Shown here: one piece after another, positions 27,311 to 36,743 of the stretch | Numbering within the stretch: position 1 is the first letter of the stretch | How the letters are laid out: every line of letters starts with the position of its first letter | Source of the DNA: an uncultured Christensenellaceae bacterium | Lineage (GTDB): Bacteria > Bacillota > Clostridia > Christensenellales > UBA3700 | Reading direction: 5' to 3' | Assembly (NCBI GenBank): GCA_910588545.1 | Contig: CAJUOU010000002.1 | Location: 83,382 to 147,381 of the forward strand | Length of the DNA stretch: 64,000 bases | The notes under the pieces: model-generated | Databases searched by the model: none | Seen by the model: only the letters and a program-made list of their open reading frames with translations | What the model was told of the DNA's origin: nothing | Position numbers and translations under genes: made by a program

Positions 27311-27557
27311 AAAAAAATAAGGCATATACCTTAAAGATATATGCCAAAAACGCAAATAGCGTGTAGTACCGCTCAACCGAAAGAAAACTATTTGAAAACC
27401 TCGTTCTTCGAGGTGGGTTAGCTACCTGATACCGCTGTCTTCCCCTGCCATAACCTAAAAGGTCGAGGGCGTGACATTGAGTACCACAACTCGCAGTCCC
27501 TTATTATAAATGTGGTTACAAAATGCAATTTCCTTTCAAATCTTGCAGTTATCCTAC
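27311..27557 (-). ncRNA. Structured non-coding RNA, possible 6S RNA
   Basis: No coding potential, but a complete transcription unit on the minus strand: promoter TTGTAA (27587-27592), 17-bp spacer, TATACT (27564-27569), and a strong terminator (GGCATATA/TATATGCC then TTATTTTTTT, 27311-27345). The RNA folds into a long rod: GUGGUA-CUCAAU near 27480 pairs with GUUGAG...UACUAC near 27370, with GCG/CGC outside. A central open region carries a hairpin ACCUCG-AAGAA-CGAGGU on the 3' strand, and GGUUA/UAACC closes an apical arm. This rod-bubble-rod shape is what 6S RNA shows. The region is far more GC-rich than its flanks. The transcript unit is well supported; the 6S identity is a guess from shape. 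Confidence 0.6.
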
Positions 27558-27654
27558 AACAATAGTATAACACATTTGAATGGTCATTACAATACCCTTT
27601 TTAAATTTTAATGTAAAAAATTTCCTAAATTAATGTTTAATAAACTTTACATTT

Positions 27655-27683
27655 AAAAAAGACCTAAAGTTTTACTTTAAGCC
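27655..27683 (-). terminator. Intrinsic terminator of the membrane-protein pair
   Basis: Minus-strand stem GGCTTAAAG/CTTTAGGTC (with G-U pairs), then TTTTTT, 17 nt past the stop of the downstream membrane protein gene. Confidence 0.6.
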
Positions 27684-27699
27684 TTTTAATTTATTTATA

Positions 27700-28635
27700 T
27701 CAATATACTTCTTTTACGGAATGCTTGCTGTCGATAACAGTTTCGGCATCTATATAGTATTTTCTTTCGTTCCTACGATAGTAAATTACCAACCCGATGC
27801 TTTGATAGAAAATGTTTAAAAAGCTTGTTGCCATAATAAAGCCGATACCAAAAGTAATAAGCCCGAATAACATAATAAACATATAAGACACAAAATTGAT
27901 TGCAGTAAACAAGCCCCAATTTTTTATTATCAAATCTTTATTAGTCAATATTGCTTTTTGCAAGCTTTTAAAAATACCAAGTTCCTCATTTATATAAGTT
28001 GGTAACCACATTGCAAACACTGAACGTTTTAGTGCAATCAACACCATAAAAATCGTTAGGCACAGCGTTAAAGCAAACACAACCGACAACTTACCAACAC
28101 CCCAAAATGTCAAATAAATCAAACCACACAACAATAGCATGTATGGGATGTAAATCAATGTATCTACAAAGCTGTAAGCAACTGATTTTTTCAAATGTGC
28201 AATTAGGTTTGATGTAAAACCAAATTTGCTATTGCTGTTCATAAAATTATTTAACACATCTGCAAGCGGATAATGACCGATTGTGATTAAAAACTTTCCT
28301 AAAAAAGTAAATGCAAACAATGCACAAACAGCACCGACTACATTGTTCCTGTTAGTTGCAAACACTTCCGAAATTTTTGCAAAGTCTTGTCCCAAAATAC
28401 CAAATGCAGAATTTTGAACAGCTAAATCGCCACCGAACATAGAGCGGAATGCATCCATACAATGTTCAAAGAAATGCATATTTTGTACGCCTTGTATAAT
28501 AGGTCGCATAATATAGTACATTGAACTTATAGAAACCGCAGCAAATATAAGCATAACAATAGTTAAATACAGCAAAAATTTATAAAACAAGGAAAACCTC
28601 GAAACGGTTATCGAAAAAGAATGTTTTGCTAACAT
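27700..28635 (-). CDS. Six-TM membrane protein of unknown function
   Basis: 311 residues with about six hydrophobic segments and Gly/aromatic-rich helices; the layout recalls the membrane domains of the YesL/DUF624 and glycerophosphodiesterase-associated groups but I do not recognise a family. Its ribosome binding site (GGTGGAGG) lies inside the last codons of the upstream gene, one base away from it, so the two are certainly co-transcribed and probably form a complex. No catalytic motif is visible. Confidence 0.65.
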   Translation of the reverse strand: MLAKHSFSITVSRFSLFYKFLLYLTIVMLIFAAVSISSMYYIMRPIIQGVQNMHFFEHCMDAFRSMFGGDLAVQNSAFGILGQDFAKISEVFATNRNNVVGAVCALFAFTFLGKFLITIGHYPLADVLNNFMNSNSKFGFTSNLIAHLKKSVAYSFVDTLIYIPYMLLLCGLIYLTFWGVGKLSVVFALTLCLTIFMVLIALKRSVFAMWLPTYINEELGIFKSLQKAILTNKDLIIKNWGLFTAINFVSYMFIMLFGLITFGIGFIMATSFLNIFYQSIGLVIYYRRNERKYYIDAETVIDSKHSVKEVY

Positions 28636-28636
28636 A

Positions 28637-29458
28637 TTAATCCTCCACCAACTTTAAATATTTATTTTTAAGGTCTTCCCTATCAATATCTTCGATATCC
28701 ATATAAGTAGTATACATCAAAGTTATATAATATGAGAAAATATATACAAATAAAAATATATTAATTATTTTTCGCCACCAAAAACCATAAGCTGCAAAAA
28801 CTGCCATTAGGATATAAGGTATTATCGTTGGTATTAAAATAGCAAATAACATCCTAAAGAACTTGCCTTTTAATAGTGTTATTGACTCTGCAATAGCTTT
28901 TCTTAAATTTAAACCTGTAATTGACATAATAGGCAAAGTCAAACTTAAAAGCACCATTGCACACAACATTACCAAAAACAATAATACATTTATTGTGATT
29001 GTAAGTCCTAAAGCAACTGCTGCTTTTTTGATTGCTTTAACCCATAAAAAGGTAAACAACGAGCAAACAACAGCGTATAACTCCATAACAAAAATAAACA
29101 CAAGTACCAATTTAAATACCGGCAAAAAGTTATTGTTTACACGCTTTAACAAATCTTCTCCCGATAATATACCCCAACGCATGTGTTTAGACTCAAGTCC
29201 GCACACTATACTGAAAAATATACTAAAAATCGGCAAAGCAAATAATCCCGCAACTACTGATTTCCAATTTATTTCGCTAACCGCAAAAAATACGTCGCCA
29301 AAAGTTACAAGCTTACTTTGGTCAAAGTTTACAAATAACTGAATCATAGTACATGGCTCTGTAAGCAATCCCATTACAATAGACGGAACTAATGTTGCAA
29401 GCGCCAAATACCAAAAATTCTTACGCAGGTACTGAAGAGCAAGTCTTGAAAATCGCAT
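28637..29458 (-). CDS. Six-TM membrane protein, partner of the downstream gene
   Basis: 273 residues, about six hydrophobic segments, no recognised catalytic motif. In size, topology and tone of sequence it resembles its downstream neighbour (27700-28635), suggesting an old duplication and a heteromeric membrane complex. GGAGAAAGG precedes the ATG. Function unknown. Confidence 0.65.
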   Translation of the reverse strand: MRFSRLALQYLRKNFWYLALATLVPSIVMGLLTEPCTMIQLFVNFDQSKLVTFGDVFFAVSEINWKSVVAGLFALPIFSIFFSIVCGLESKHMRWGILSGEDLLKRVNNNFLPVFKLVLVFIFVMELYAVVCSLFTFLWVKAIKKAAVALGLTITINVLLFLVMLCAMVLLSLTLPIMSITGLNLRKAIAESITLLKGKFFRMLFAILIPTIIPYILMAVFAAYGFWWRKIINIFLFVYIFSYYITLMYTTYMDIEDIDREDLKNKYLKLVED

Positions 29459-29518
29459 AACCTTTCTCCTTTTTTAAATTGATTTCTATCAAAATACCAA
29501 TATTGTATTTTTTAATTT

Positions 29519-30166
29519 TTATTGTTTTTTAAATACGTCAATCAAATCGACAGGCTTTTGAACACACAAAATAGTCCCGATTTTTGACATATTTTTCACA
29601 TTTCCAAAGCCGTAAGCCACTGCCAAGCAGTCGACACCCACTTGCTTTGCTGCCATTGCATCGTATATGGAATCCCCAATCATAAGGCAGTCATTTTTGT
29701 TGGCGCCGGATATTTGAACTGCATACTCCAAAATATCTTTTTTGTCAATCCTGCCCTCGCTTTCTACAGTACCAAACACTCCGTCAAAGCAATCCCTCAC
29801 GCCAAACTCTTTAAGCATTTCGCTTGCAATATCTTCCCTTTTGCTGGTCGCAATAAACATTTTATATCCAAAGCTTTTTATTGCGTTTAAAATATTGGGC
29901 ATATCGTCAAATAGCTTACACATATTTTGTCCGCCTTGATTTATATAGTATTCCCTATACAACTCGCGTGCAAACGGCTCCTTCTCTGCCCCAAACATAT
30001 CGGTAAAAGTAACTTTCAACGGAGGTCCGATATATTGTTTCCTATCCTCTGGCGGTACATTTACCCCAAAATGTTCAAAAACTTTGCCAAAAGCAAAACT
30101 ACAGCCCTCAAAACTATCCACTATTGTGCCATCAAAATCCCAAAACAAATATTTATATTCACGCAT
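29519..30166 (-). CDS. HAD-superfamily hydrolase, phosphoglycolate phosphatase-like
   Basis: 215-residue haloacid dehalogenase-type phosphatase, subfamily IA. Seen: motif I FWDFDGTIVDS with nucleophile D10 and acid D12, a helical cap (about 16-80), motif II IATSKR, motif III Lys (RIDKKDIL) and motif IV MIGDSIYD. It could act on phosphoglycolate, pyrophosphate or a nucleotide; the substrate is not determinable. The start overlaps the stop of valS by 8 bp, so it is co-translated with valyl-tRNA synthetase. Confidence 0.88.
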   Translation of the reverse strand: MREYKYLFWDFDGTIVDSFEGCSFAFGKVFEHFGVNVPPEDRKQYIGPPLKVTFTDMFGAEKEPFARELYREYYINQGGQNMCKLFDDMPNILNAIKSFGYKMFIATSKREDIASEMLKEFGVRDCFDGVFGTVESEGRIDKKDILEYAVQISGANKNDCLMIGDSIYDAMAAKQVGVDCLAVAYGFGNVKNMSKIGTILCVQKPVDLIDVFKKQ

Positions 30167-32792
30167 TTTTCAACTCTTCGATTTGACTTTTTATTTTTTC
30201 CGCAAGTTGTGTGTAATTGGCAAGTTTTTCCTTTTCCTTATCTACCAACTGTTTAGGTGCTCTTGCAATAAAGCCTTGATTGTTAAGCATTTTGGTTGCA
30301 CGTTCAATTTCGCTGTTGGTGTCTTCCAAATCTTTTGTAAGTCTTGCAATTTCTTTTTCATTGTCTACAAGATTGCCAAGCGGAATCAAAATATCTCCGA
30401 AATCGCTGATAATCACACTTACCTTTTCGCTAATTTCCTGTTTGTCTTTAATATATGATACACTGCCGATATTAGCCATTTTTATAATGTACGGCATAAT
30501 AGTATCCAAAACTTTTATGTCAACGCTAGGTGCAATAATCAAATCGATTTTTTGAGATGGTTTTACATTCATTTCCACCCTCAAGTTACGTATACCTTTT
30601 ATAATATCCATAACTTTTTCAAATGTTTCCCTTTCCTTTTTGTAGTTATACTTTTTAATAACTTGTGGCCAATCGCTAATCATAATGCTGGATTTTGCAG
30701 TGGCAGTAAACGAATAAATTTCATCGGTAATGAAAGGCACAAACGGATGCAACAACTTTAATATTTTGTCAAGCACATAATTCAAAACTGTTACAGTGTT
30801 TGTTTTTTTATCCGCATTATCGCCATACAAAGCGGCTTTTGATAGCTCTATATACCAATCACAAAAATCATTCCAAACAAAATCGTAAATACTGCTACAA
30901 GCCAAGCCCAAATCGTATTTCTCCATACATTTAGTGCTTTCCTTAACAGTGTTGTTCAATTTTGATAATATCCATTTATCGCTAGGTGTCAAGCGGAAAC
31001 TGCCCATTTCCTTTAATTTAACATTTTGGGTATTCATCATAACAAACCTAGATGCATTCCAAACTTTGTTAAGGAAGTTACGACAACTTACCACTTTTTC
31101 CTCAATAAATCTAGTATCTCCACCCGGAGCAATACCCATAAGCAAGCTAAGTCTTAAACTATCCGCACCATAATTATCTATAACTTCAAGCGGGTCAATA
31201 CCATTTCCCAAAGACTTACTCATTTTTCTGCCTTGGCTGTCACGAACAATACCGTGTATCAAAACTTCAGGGAAAGGTATATCCCCCATGTGTTCCAAGC
31301 CACTGAAAATCATCCTTGCAACCCAGAAGAAAATTATATCATAAGCAGTTACAAGCAAGCTTGTAGGGTAAAAATATTGCAAATCTTTTGTTTGCTCCGG
31401 ATATCCAAGTGTAGAAAACGGCCACAATGCAGAGGAAAACCAAGTATCCAAAACATCCTCATCTTGTCTTAAATGTGTGCTACCACACTTGCTGCATACT
31501 TTAGGTGCATCTTCCTGTACCATCATTTTACCACAATCTTCGCAGTAGTAAGCAGGTATCCTGTGTCCCCACCAAAGCTGACGCGAAATGCACCAATCTT
31601 TAATATTTTCCATCCAATTAAAGTATGTTTTGCTAAATCTGCTTGGGATAAATTCAATCTTTTTATCCTTAACAACTTTAACTGCCGGTTTTGCAAGCGG
31701 TCCCATTTTAACAAACCATTGTTTGCTGACAATAGGCTCAACCACATTGTGACACCTATAGCAAACACCTACATTGTGCTTGTATGGCTCTTCCTTAACA
31801 AGATATCCGCCTGTCTTTAAATCTTCTACAATTTTAGCTCTTGCATCCAACCTATCCAAACCGCAGTATATGCCTGCAAGTTCGTTCATAGTTCCGTCAT
31901 CGTTCATAATGCGGATAACATCCAAATTGTGTCTTAACCCCACTTCAAAGTCGTTAGGGTCGTGCGCAGGTGTAATTTTAACCGCACCACTACCAAAATC
32001 AAGCTCTACATACTCATCCGCAATAACGGGAATTTGTTTGTCCGTAAGCGGTAAAATAAGCATTTTGCCAATAATATCTTTATATCTTTCGTCCTTTGGA
32101 TTGACAGCAACGGCACTATCACCAAGCATAGTCTCAGGTCTTGTAGTTGCAACAACAAGCTCCCCACTGCCATCTGCAAACGGATACCTAATATGCCATA
32201 GGAAGGAGTCCTGCTCTTCATAGTCAACTTCCGCATCACTCAATGCAGTTTTACAGGACGGACACCAATTTATAATACGGTCAGCCTTATAAATCAAACC
32301 TTTATTGTATAGCTTAACAAAAACGTGTTTTACCGCTTTTGTAAGATTATCATCCATTGTAAAAGCAAGTCTGCTCCAATCGCATGAGGAACCAAGCCTT
32401 TTTAATTGCTCGATAATTCTTCCACCGTACTGTTCTTTCCACTCCCAAGCACGCTCCAAAAAACCGTCTCTTCCCACATCGGCTTTTGTAAGTCCGTCTT
32501 GTTTCATTTTTTCAACAATCTTGACCTCGGTCGCAATAGACGCATGGTCTGTACCCGGTAGCCACAAAGTAGCATATCCTTGCATACGTTTAAACCTTAC
32601 AATAGTATCTTGAATACTGTTGTTCAAGGCATGTCCCATGTGTAATTGACCCGTAATATTAGGAGGCGGAATAACAATGGAAAACGGTTGCTTGTTGCTA
32701 TCAGCTTCCGCTCTGAAATACCCCTTTTTCTCCCACTCTTTATATAATTTTTCTTCAAACTCTTTCGGATTATATGTTTTTGACATATCCAT
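30159..32792 (-). CDS. valS: Valyl-tRNA synthetase
   Basis: Class Ia aminoacyl-tRNA synthetase charging tRNA-Val. Seen: HMGH (HIGH box) preceded by PPPNITGQ, the CP1 editing domain (ATTRPETMLGD), the Cys pairs CEDC and CSKC, the KMSKS box (GRKMSKSLGNGIDP), the WNASRF anticodon-domain start, and a C-terminal coiled coil (about the last 65 residues, NEKEIARLTKDLEDTN) typical of ValRS. I chose ATG at 32792 because AGGAAGG lies just upstream; the longer reading from 32822 has no good site. There is no T-box leader between it and the upstream gene. Confidence 0.97.
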   Translation of the reverse strand: MDMSKTYNPKEFEEKLYKEWEKKGYFRAEADSNKQPFSIVIPPPNITGQLHMGHALNNSIQDTIVRFKRMQGYATLWLPGTDHASIATEVKIVEKMKQDGLTKADVGRDGFLERAWEWKEQYGGRIIEQLKRLGSSCDWSRLAFTMDDNLTKAVKHVFVKLYNKGLIYKADRIINWCPSCKTALSDAEVDYEEQDSFLWHIRYPFADGSGELVVATTRPETMLGDSAVAVNPKDERYKDIIGKMLILPLTDKQIPVIADEYVELDFGSGAVKITPAHDPNDFEVGLRHNLDVIRIMNDDGTMNELAGIYCGLDRLDARAKIVEDLKTGGYLVKEEPYKHNVGVCYRCHNVVEPIVSKQWFVKMGPLAKPAVKVVKDKKIEFIPSRFSKTYFNWMENIKDWCISRQLWWGHRIPAYYCEDCGKMMVQEDAPKVCSKCGSTHLRQDEDVLDTWFSSALWPFSTLGYPEQTKDLQYFYPTSLLVTAYDIIFFWVARMIFSGLEHMGDIPFPEVLIHGIVRDSQGRKMSKSLGNGIDPLEVIDNYGADSLRLSLLMGIAPGGDTRFIEEKVVSCRNFLNKVWNASRFVMMNTQNVKLKEMGSFRLTPSDKWILSKLNNTVKESTKCMEKYDLGLACSSIYDFVWNDFCDWYIELSKAALYGDNADKKTNTVTVLNYVLDKILKLLHPFVPFITDEIYSFTATAKSSIMISDWPQVIKKYNYKKERETFEKVMDIIKGIRNLRVEMNVKPSQKIDLIIAPSVDIKVLDTIMPYIIKMANIGSVSYIKDKQEISEKVSVIISDFGDILIPLGNLVDNEKEIARLTKDLEDTNSEIERATKMLNNQGFIARAPKQLVDKEKEKLANYTQLAEKIKSQIEELKNA

Positions 32793-32841
32793 AAACCGCA
32801 CCTTCCTATTTTTCTCAAGCATTTTATATTTTTATCTAAAT

Positions 32842-33105
32842 TTATTTTACAAAAAGCACTGCAAGCAAAGCCCCTATCAAGGTTACTCCAAAAGCAACGC
32901 CTTTGAATATCAAGCCTACATTTGCAAGTTTTTTATCGTCTGCATCTTTCATTTTAAGTGTAACGTGATAGGCAATTTTATTGCTGAATATCAACAAAAC
33001 TATTCCTATAAACATAACGACTATTCCACTTATTACAAATGGATTTTTAAATCTCTCCCAACTCCACTCGAATATTGCGGAAAGGCTGTAAGCAAAGTCA
33101 ATCAT
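32842..33105 (-). CDS. Small two-TM membrane protein
   Basis: 87 residues with two hydrophobic helices joined by a charged loop (LKMKDADDKKLANV). Family not recognised. Its ATG overlaps the pgsA stop codon (ATGA), so it is translationally coupled to phospholipid synthesis and lies 49 bp upstream of valS. Confidence 0.65.
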   Translation of the reverse strand: MIDFAYSLSAIFEWSWERFKNPFVISGIVVMFIGIVLLIFSNKIAYHVTLKMKDADDKKLANVGLIFKGVAFGVTLIGALLAVLFVK

Positions 33106-33881
33106 ACCTGTTTATCCCCGTCGCAGACTGAAGTATCGCTACTTAAGGTATCTCCCGATTTTTCTTCCTTACATAAATCTGCGTCATTGATATCTGCGTT
33201 TTCTACAGCAACCTCGTTTACAACATTTTCCTCAACTTGGGCTTGAAGTACAATTTCTTCATTTTTTTGATTGTCCGAGTCGACTGCAAATTTCAATCTT
33301 TTTTCAGTAATTTCTCTTTTTCTAAACTTAAAAAACTGAACTGTATAAATAACCGCCGTGACGACTGCAAAAACTGCACCGCAAGTCAAAATCACATTAA
33401 CGGCTATGTCGTAAGCCATATTGCCCTCTTTTGCGAAAAATCCCAATACGATACCCAATGAATTTAAGCAAGTTGCGAATTTGCCAAAGATATTGGATTG
33501 CAACACGTAATCGCTTTTAAACAACTTGACAATCACACTACCGCCAAGCACCATATATGTTTCCTTAATGAAAAACACTACAGGAAATCCCCAATGTATC
33601 TTACCCAAAATAGTAAGACAAAGCAATGTGGAAACCTGCAACAACTTATCTGCAATAGGGTCTGCAACTTTACCGATATCACTAATCAAATGATAATGTC
33701 TTGCAATAAAGCCGTCCACCAAATCGGTAATCGAAGCAAATATGAATATTCCAAACGCTATGTAGATATTGTTGGGAATACTTTTATCTAAAATAATCCA
33801 AATGAAAAATGGCACACACACAATCCTTATGTATGTCAAAATATTAGGTATGGTAAATATTTCATTTTTGCTAAATTTCAT
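33102..33881 (-). CDS. pgsA: CDP-diacylglycerol--glycerol-3-phosphate 3-phosphatidyltransferase
   Basis: Makes phosphatidylglycerol phosphate in the membrane. Seen: several membrane helices and a complete CDP-alcohol phosphotransferase signature, DG-x2-AR-x8-G-x3-D-x3-D (DGFIAR...G...D...D, about residues 56-78 from this start). The C-terminal 70 residues are acidic and hydrophilic, longer than in typical PgsA. The ATG at 33881 is preceded by AAGGTG; a GTG at 33890 overlaps that site and is less likely. Confidence 0.9.
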   Translation of the reverse strand: MKFSKNEIFTIPNILTYIRIVCVPFFIWIILDKSIPNNIYIAFGIFIFASITDLVDGFIARHYHLISDIGKVADPIADKLLQVSTLLCLTILGKIHWGFPVVFFIKETYMVLGGSVIVKLFKSDYVLQSNIFGKFATCLNSLGIVLGFFAKEGNMAYDIAVNVILTCGAVFAVVTAVIYTVQFFKFRKREITEKRLKFAVDSDNQKNEEIVLQAQVEENVVNEVAVENADINDADLCKEEKSGDTLSSDTSVCDGDKQV

Positions 33882-33959
33882 TTTTTTCACCTTCAGTAAA
33901 TCAGTACTACAAAGTAGTATATCATACTTTTATTTATTTGTAAACATTTTTATTAATTA

Positions 33960-34937
33960 TTAAATTAAACTTTTTAAATAATTATTTTTATTTTTTAGCT
34001 TGTTAATCAAACACGTTATACAGTTATATATTAAATTGCAAATTATCAAAATGCAAACGATAAGGCCTATTTCGCCGATCTCTCCATAACAAAAAGCAAC
34101 CAAACTCGCAAAATCAAGCCCGTCAAAATAACAAGCAAGTGTAAAGAACAGCACAAATACTATCCACTTATGCGGCAAAAATTTTAAAATCATATCTGCA
34201 AACGCTCTTCCCGAGCCGATAAGAGTAGTAAAAATTGCAAGATATACGACAATGGCGGCAAGTGCACCCAAACCGTAACTCCTTGCAACCTCGAATACAG
34301 GCATACCCGCCGCAGGCGATTGCATGCTTATTACATAGCAAATACTCATTAAAAGTGTCATAACGAAAGCGACCAATACGCCTGAACAGACTATTTGTTT
34401 GTGTGACAAATCACATCCCTCTTCGCTCATAAAGTATCCACCCAAAAGCATATTCATACCTGCATATTTCAGTGAGGATGAAAAATCGAAACCGCTGTAC
34501 AACTCCCCCCCGCCGATTATCAAAATTACCAACATTATAAGCACAATCAAAGGAACGATAATCAAATTTAAAATCTTTATGATTCGTATATCGTAAAGCA
34601 TAATAATAGCAACAACAAATCCCGTAATTATACCGAAATATTTAATCCCAAACTGATTATAAATAAGTTCACTCGTGCCGCTTATCATAATGCAATAAGT
34701 GATTATCGATGATAGAAACACTACGATTTTCGTAAGGTTTTTCATTATTTTATACTTGCTTTGCAGCTTCCCGAAATAGCAAAATGCTATGCTGAGCAGC
34801 CCCATTATAATACCCGATATCACAACGGAAATATACCCACTATTTTTAAAGTACAAAACTATTTCGCTACCCGTTGCAAACCCGGCACCGATTACCACCC
34901 CAACAAATAAAAACACTAATTTAAAAATACGTCGCAT
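33960..34937 (-). CDS. YkvI-like APC-fold membrane protein
   Basis: 325 residues, about ten hydrophobic segments, N-terminal VGVVIGAGFATGSEI as in the YkvI family of LeuT/APC-fold proteins of unknown substrate. No Shine-Dalgarno sequence is visible; instead the start codon lies within the dyad GTCGCATA-CACTTTA-ATATGCGAC (34932-34957), which could hide or time initiation. A downstream start would remove part of the first helix, so I keep 34937. Confidence 0.75.
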   Translation of the reverse strand: MRRIFKLVFLFVGVVIGAGFATGSEIVLYFKNSGYISVVISGIIMGLLSIAFCYFGKLQSKYKIMKNLTKIVVFLSSIITYCIMISGTSELIYNQFGIKYFGIITGFVVAIIMLYDIRIIKILNLIIVPLIVLIMLVILIIGGGELYSGFDFSSSLKYAGMNMLLGGYFMSEEGCDLSHKQIVCSGVLVAFVMTLLMSICYVISMQSPAAGMPVFEVARSYGLGALAAIVVYLAIFTTLIGSGRAFADMILKFLPHKWIVFVLFFTLACYFDGLDFASLVAFCYGEIGEIGLIVCILIICNLIYNCITCLINKLKNKNNYLKSLI

Positions 34938-34990
34938 ATTAAAGTGTATGCGACATATTAATTATTAATAATTTTTTTTAAAATTTTGTA

Positions 34991-36721
34991 TTATTCTCCG
35001 GGATTTTCGGATTTTAAAATTTTGTTATGAATTCTTTTTAAAACCAATTCAAAAATATCATCGTCTTCCAAATCGAAAAACTCTCCGTTCTTTTTTATTG
35101 CATAAATATACGATTTTACTCGTTTTTCATTGCACTCCACAACACGAGAAACAGTTTGTACAATATCGTCATTAACAAGCACATAGCTGTTACAAATAAT
35201 AGCAGCAGCCAAAGCATACTCGTCACGAAATTTGCGTTTTGTCTCTTTCATTGCAGCAAGCAACTCTACTGCGGAAGTGTATATATTTTTGCTAAAATCC
35301 TCAGTGGAAAACGCACAATATGCAAAAGCATAGTAATAAGCATCGCTATAACATTCTGGATAATCTTTTAACTGGTCGATAGGCAAAAATTCTTCCTTAT
35401 TTAAACCGCCGTCGGTAAAAAATGTAAATTCCGTTATTCCGCACTTTAGCATGGCGTATAAAATACCCGCTCTTATGATAGACGGAATTTCTCTCAAATA
35501 ATTTATAGCCAAAATCTTTTGAGAAAACTTCAAGGTAAAACTATCTTTAAAATCAATCAAAAATTTTATTATTATATCTTCGTCGGCAGTCATTACGATA
35601 AGTTCAAACACATTCCACAATTCATCGTCGCCAATCGGTTTGTTAATTTTTGCTTTGTCATAAACATCCGATAACATTGCATTTGCAACTTCCCACAACT
35701 CATCAGGAATGCTGTTGTAGTTAACTATTTTAAGGGCTTCCTTATTACAATCAAACAAATAACCGTAAACAAGTCCCAAACCTATAATTCCGTAATAGTT
35801 ATTGATTTTTTTAAGTAGACGCTTTGCATCTTGATAATTGCCTATTTTTAAATTTGCAATCATTCGCATCATTAAAATATCATAATTGTTTTCGTTTTTT
35901 GTACTGTAATTATTTAGCAATTTTACACATTTTTCATATTCTCCGCGAGCATCCAAAACCTCACATATTCTTTTTAGCGAAAGTATATTTTCTATAGGAC
36001 TGTACAACATTTTTTCGGTTAGTTGTTTGCTGTCAAAATCACTCAGGTGTCTTTTAGTATAAAGATACATTGCTATGGCCTCTAAATTATCCGGAAATTT
36101 TTTAAACCTACGTTCACTGATATCTGCGAGTTTTTCTTCGTCAAATAAAGTTAAATAGATACAAATCAACAGTTCGTACGCAGGTTGATAGTCGGGGAAC
36201 ATTTCAAGCAATTTTTCAAGACATTCACAAGCAACATCAAACTCCCCTTTGCTGTATAATTCATAAGCTTTTTCAAGCATATCGTTGCTTTTAAAATCAT
36301 CATCTACCAAAAACAATTCGTTATCTAGTTGATTTTGACTCAAACTATTAAAATACTCCACCAATTCTTCGGCTTTTGAAAGACCTTGATAATCCAAATT
36401 ACTAAAAGTGACTAGTGCCTCTTTAAAGCCGCCAATTTCGCCACAATTCTTACAAACATTTGCCAAATCAAGATACGCGTTGCTGTTTAAAGGATTGCAT
36501 TTAATCGCATATTTAAAAGCCCATATTGCTTGTTCAACCGCATCCCACTTGATATAAACATTACCCAGCAACTCAAGTAATTGTGATTGTATTTCCAATG
36601 GACATTTATCGTATTTGTCTTGCAAGAACTCTGCTACAGCCACATAGTCTTGCTTTTCATAATATTTTGTAGCCAGCTGCAAAATTCTTTCCGGACTCAT
36701 ATATTCTTCAAAACTTATCAT
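34991..36721 (-). CDS. TPR-repeat protein
   Basis: 576 residues of alpha-helical repeats with TPR features (for example VEQAIWAFKYAIKCNPLNSNAYLDLA and ELYSKGEFDVACECLEKLL-type units, split here by short gaps). No signal peptide or membrane helix, so cytoplasmic, probably a protein-protein scaffold. The ATG at 36721 has AAGGA upstream; the longer reading to 36757 would overlap hslO. It lies 22 bp downstream of hslO, in the same direction. Confidence 0.75.
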   Translation of the reverse strand: MISFEEYMSPERILQLATKYYEKQDYVAVAEFLQDKYDKCPLEIQSQLLELLGNVYIKWDAVEQAIWAFKYAIKCNPLNSNAYLDLANVCKNCGEIGGFKEALVTFSNLDYQGLSKAEELVEYFNSLSQNQLDNELFLVDDDFKSNDMLEKAYELYSKGEFDVACECLEKLLEMFPDYQPAYELLICIYLTLFDEEKLADISERRFKKFPDNLEAIAMYLYTKRHLSDFDSKQLTEKMLYSPIENILSLKRICEVLDARGEYEKCVKLLNNYSTKNENNYDILMMRMIANLKIGNYQDAKRLLKKINNYYGIIGLGLVYGYLFDCNKEALKIVNYNSIPDELWEVANAMLSDVYDKAKINKPIGDDELWNVFELIVMTADEDIIIKFLIDFKDSFTLKFSQKILAINYLREIPSIIRAGILYAMLKCGITEFTFFTDGGLNKEEFLPIDQLKDYPECYSDAYYYAFAYCAFSTEDFSKNIYTSAVELLAAMKETKRKFRDEYALAAAIICNSYVLVNDDIVQTVSRVVECNEKRVKSYIYAIKKNGEFFDLEDDDIFELVLKRIHNKILKSENPGE

Positions 36722-36743
36722 TACCAATTCCTTATTTTTACAT

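Noticed and set aside
27311..27557. SRP RNA as the identity of the structured RNA
   Set aside because: A GGAAG loop near GGCAGGGGAAGACAGC recalls SRP domain IV, but the flanking conserved bases do not match and the overall fold has a central bubble.
32823..33110. T-box leader before valS
   Set aside because: The 49-bp space between the small membrane gene and valS is too short and lacks the T-box sequence.
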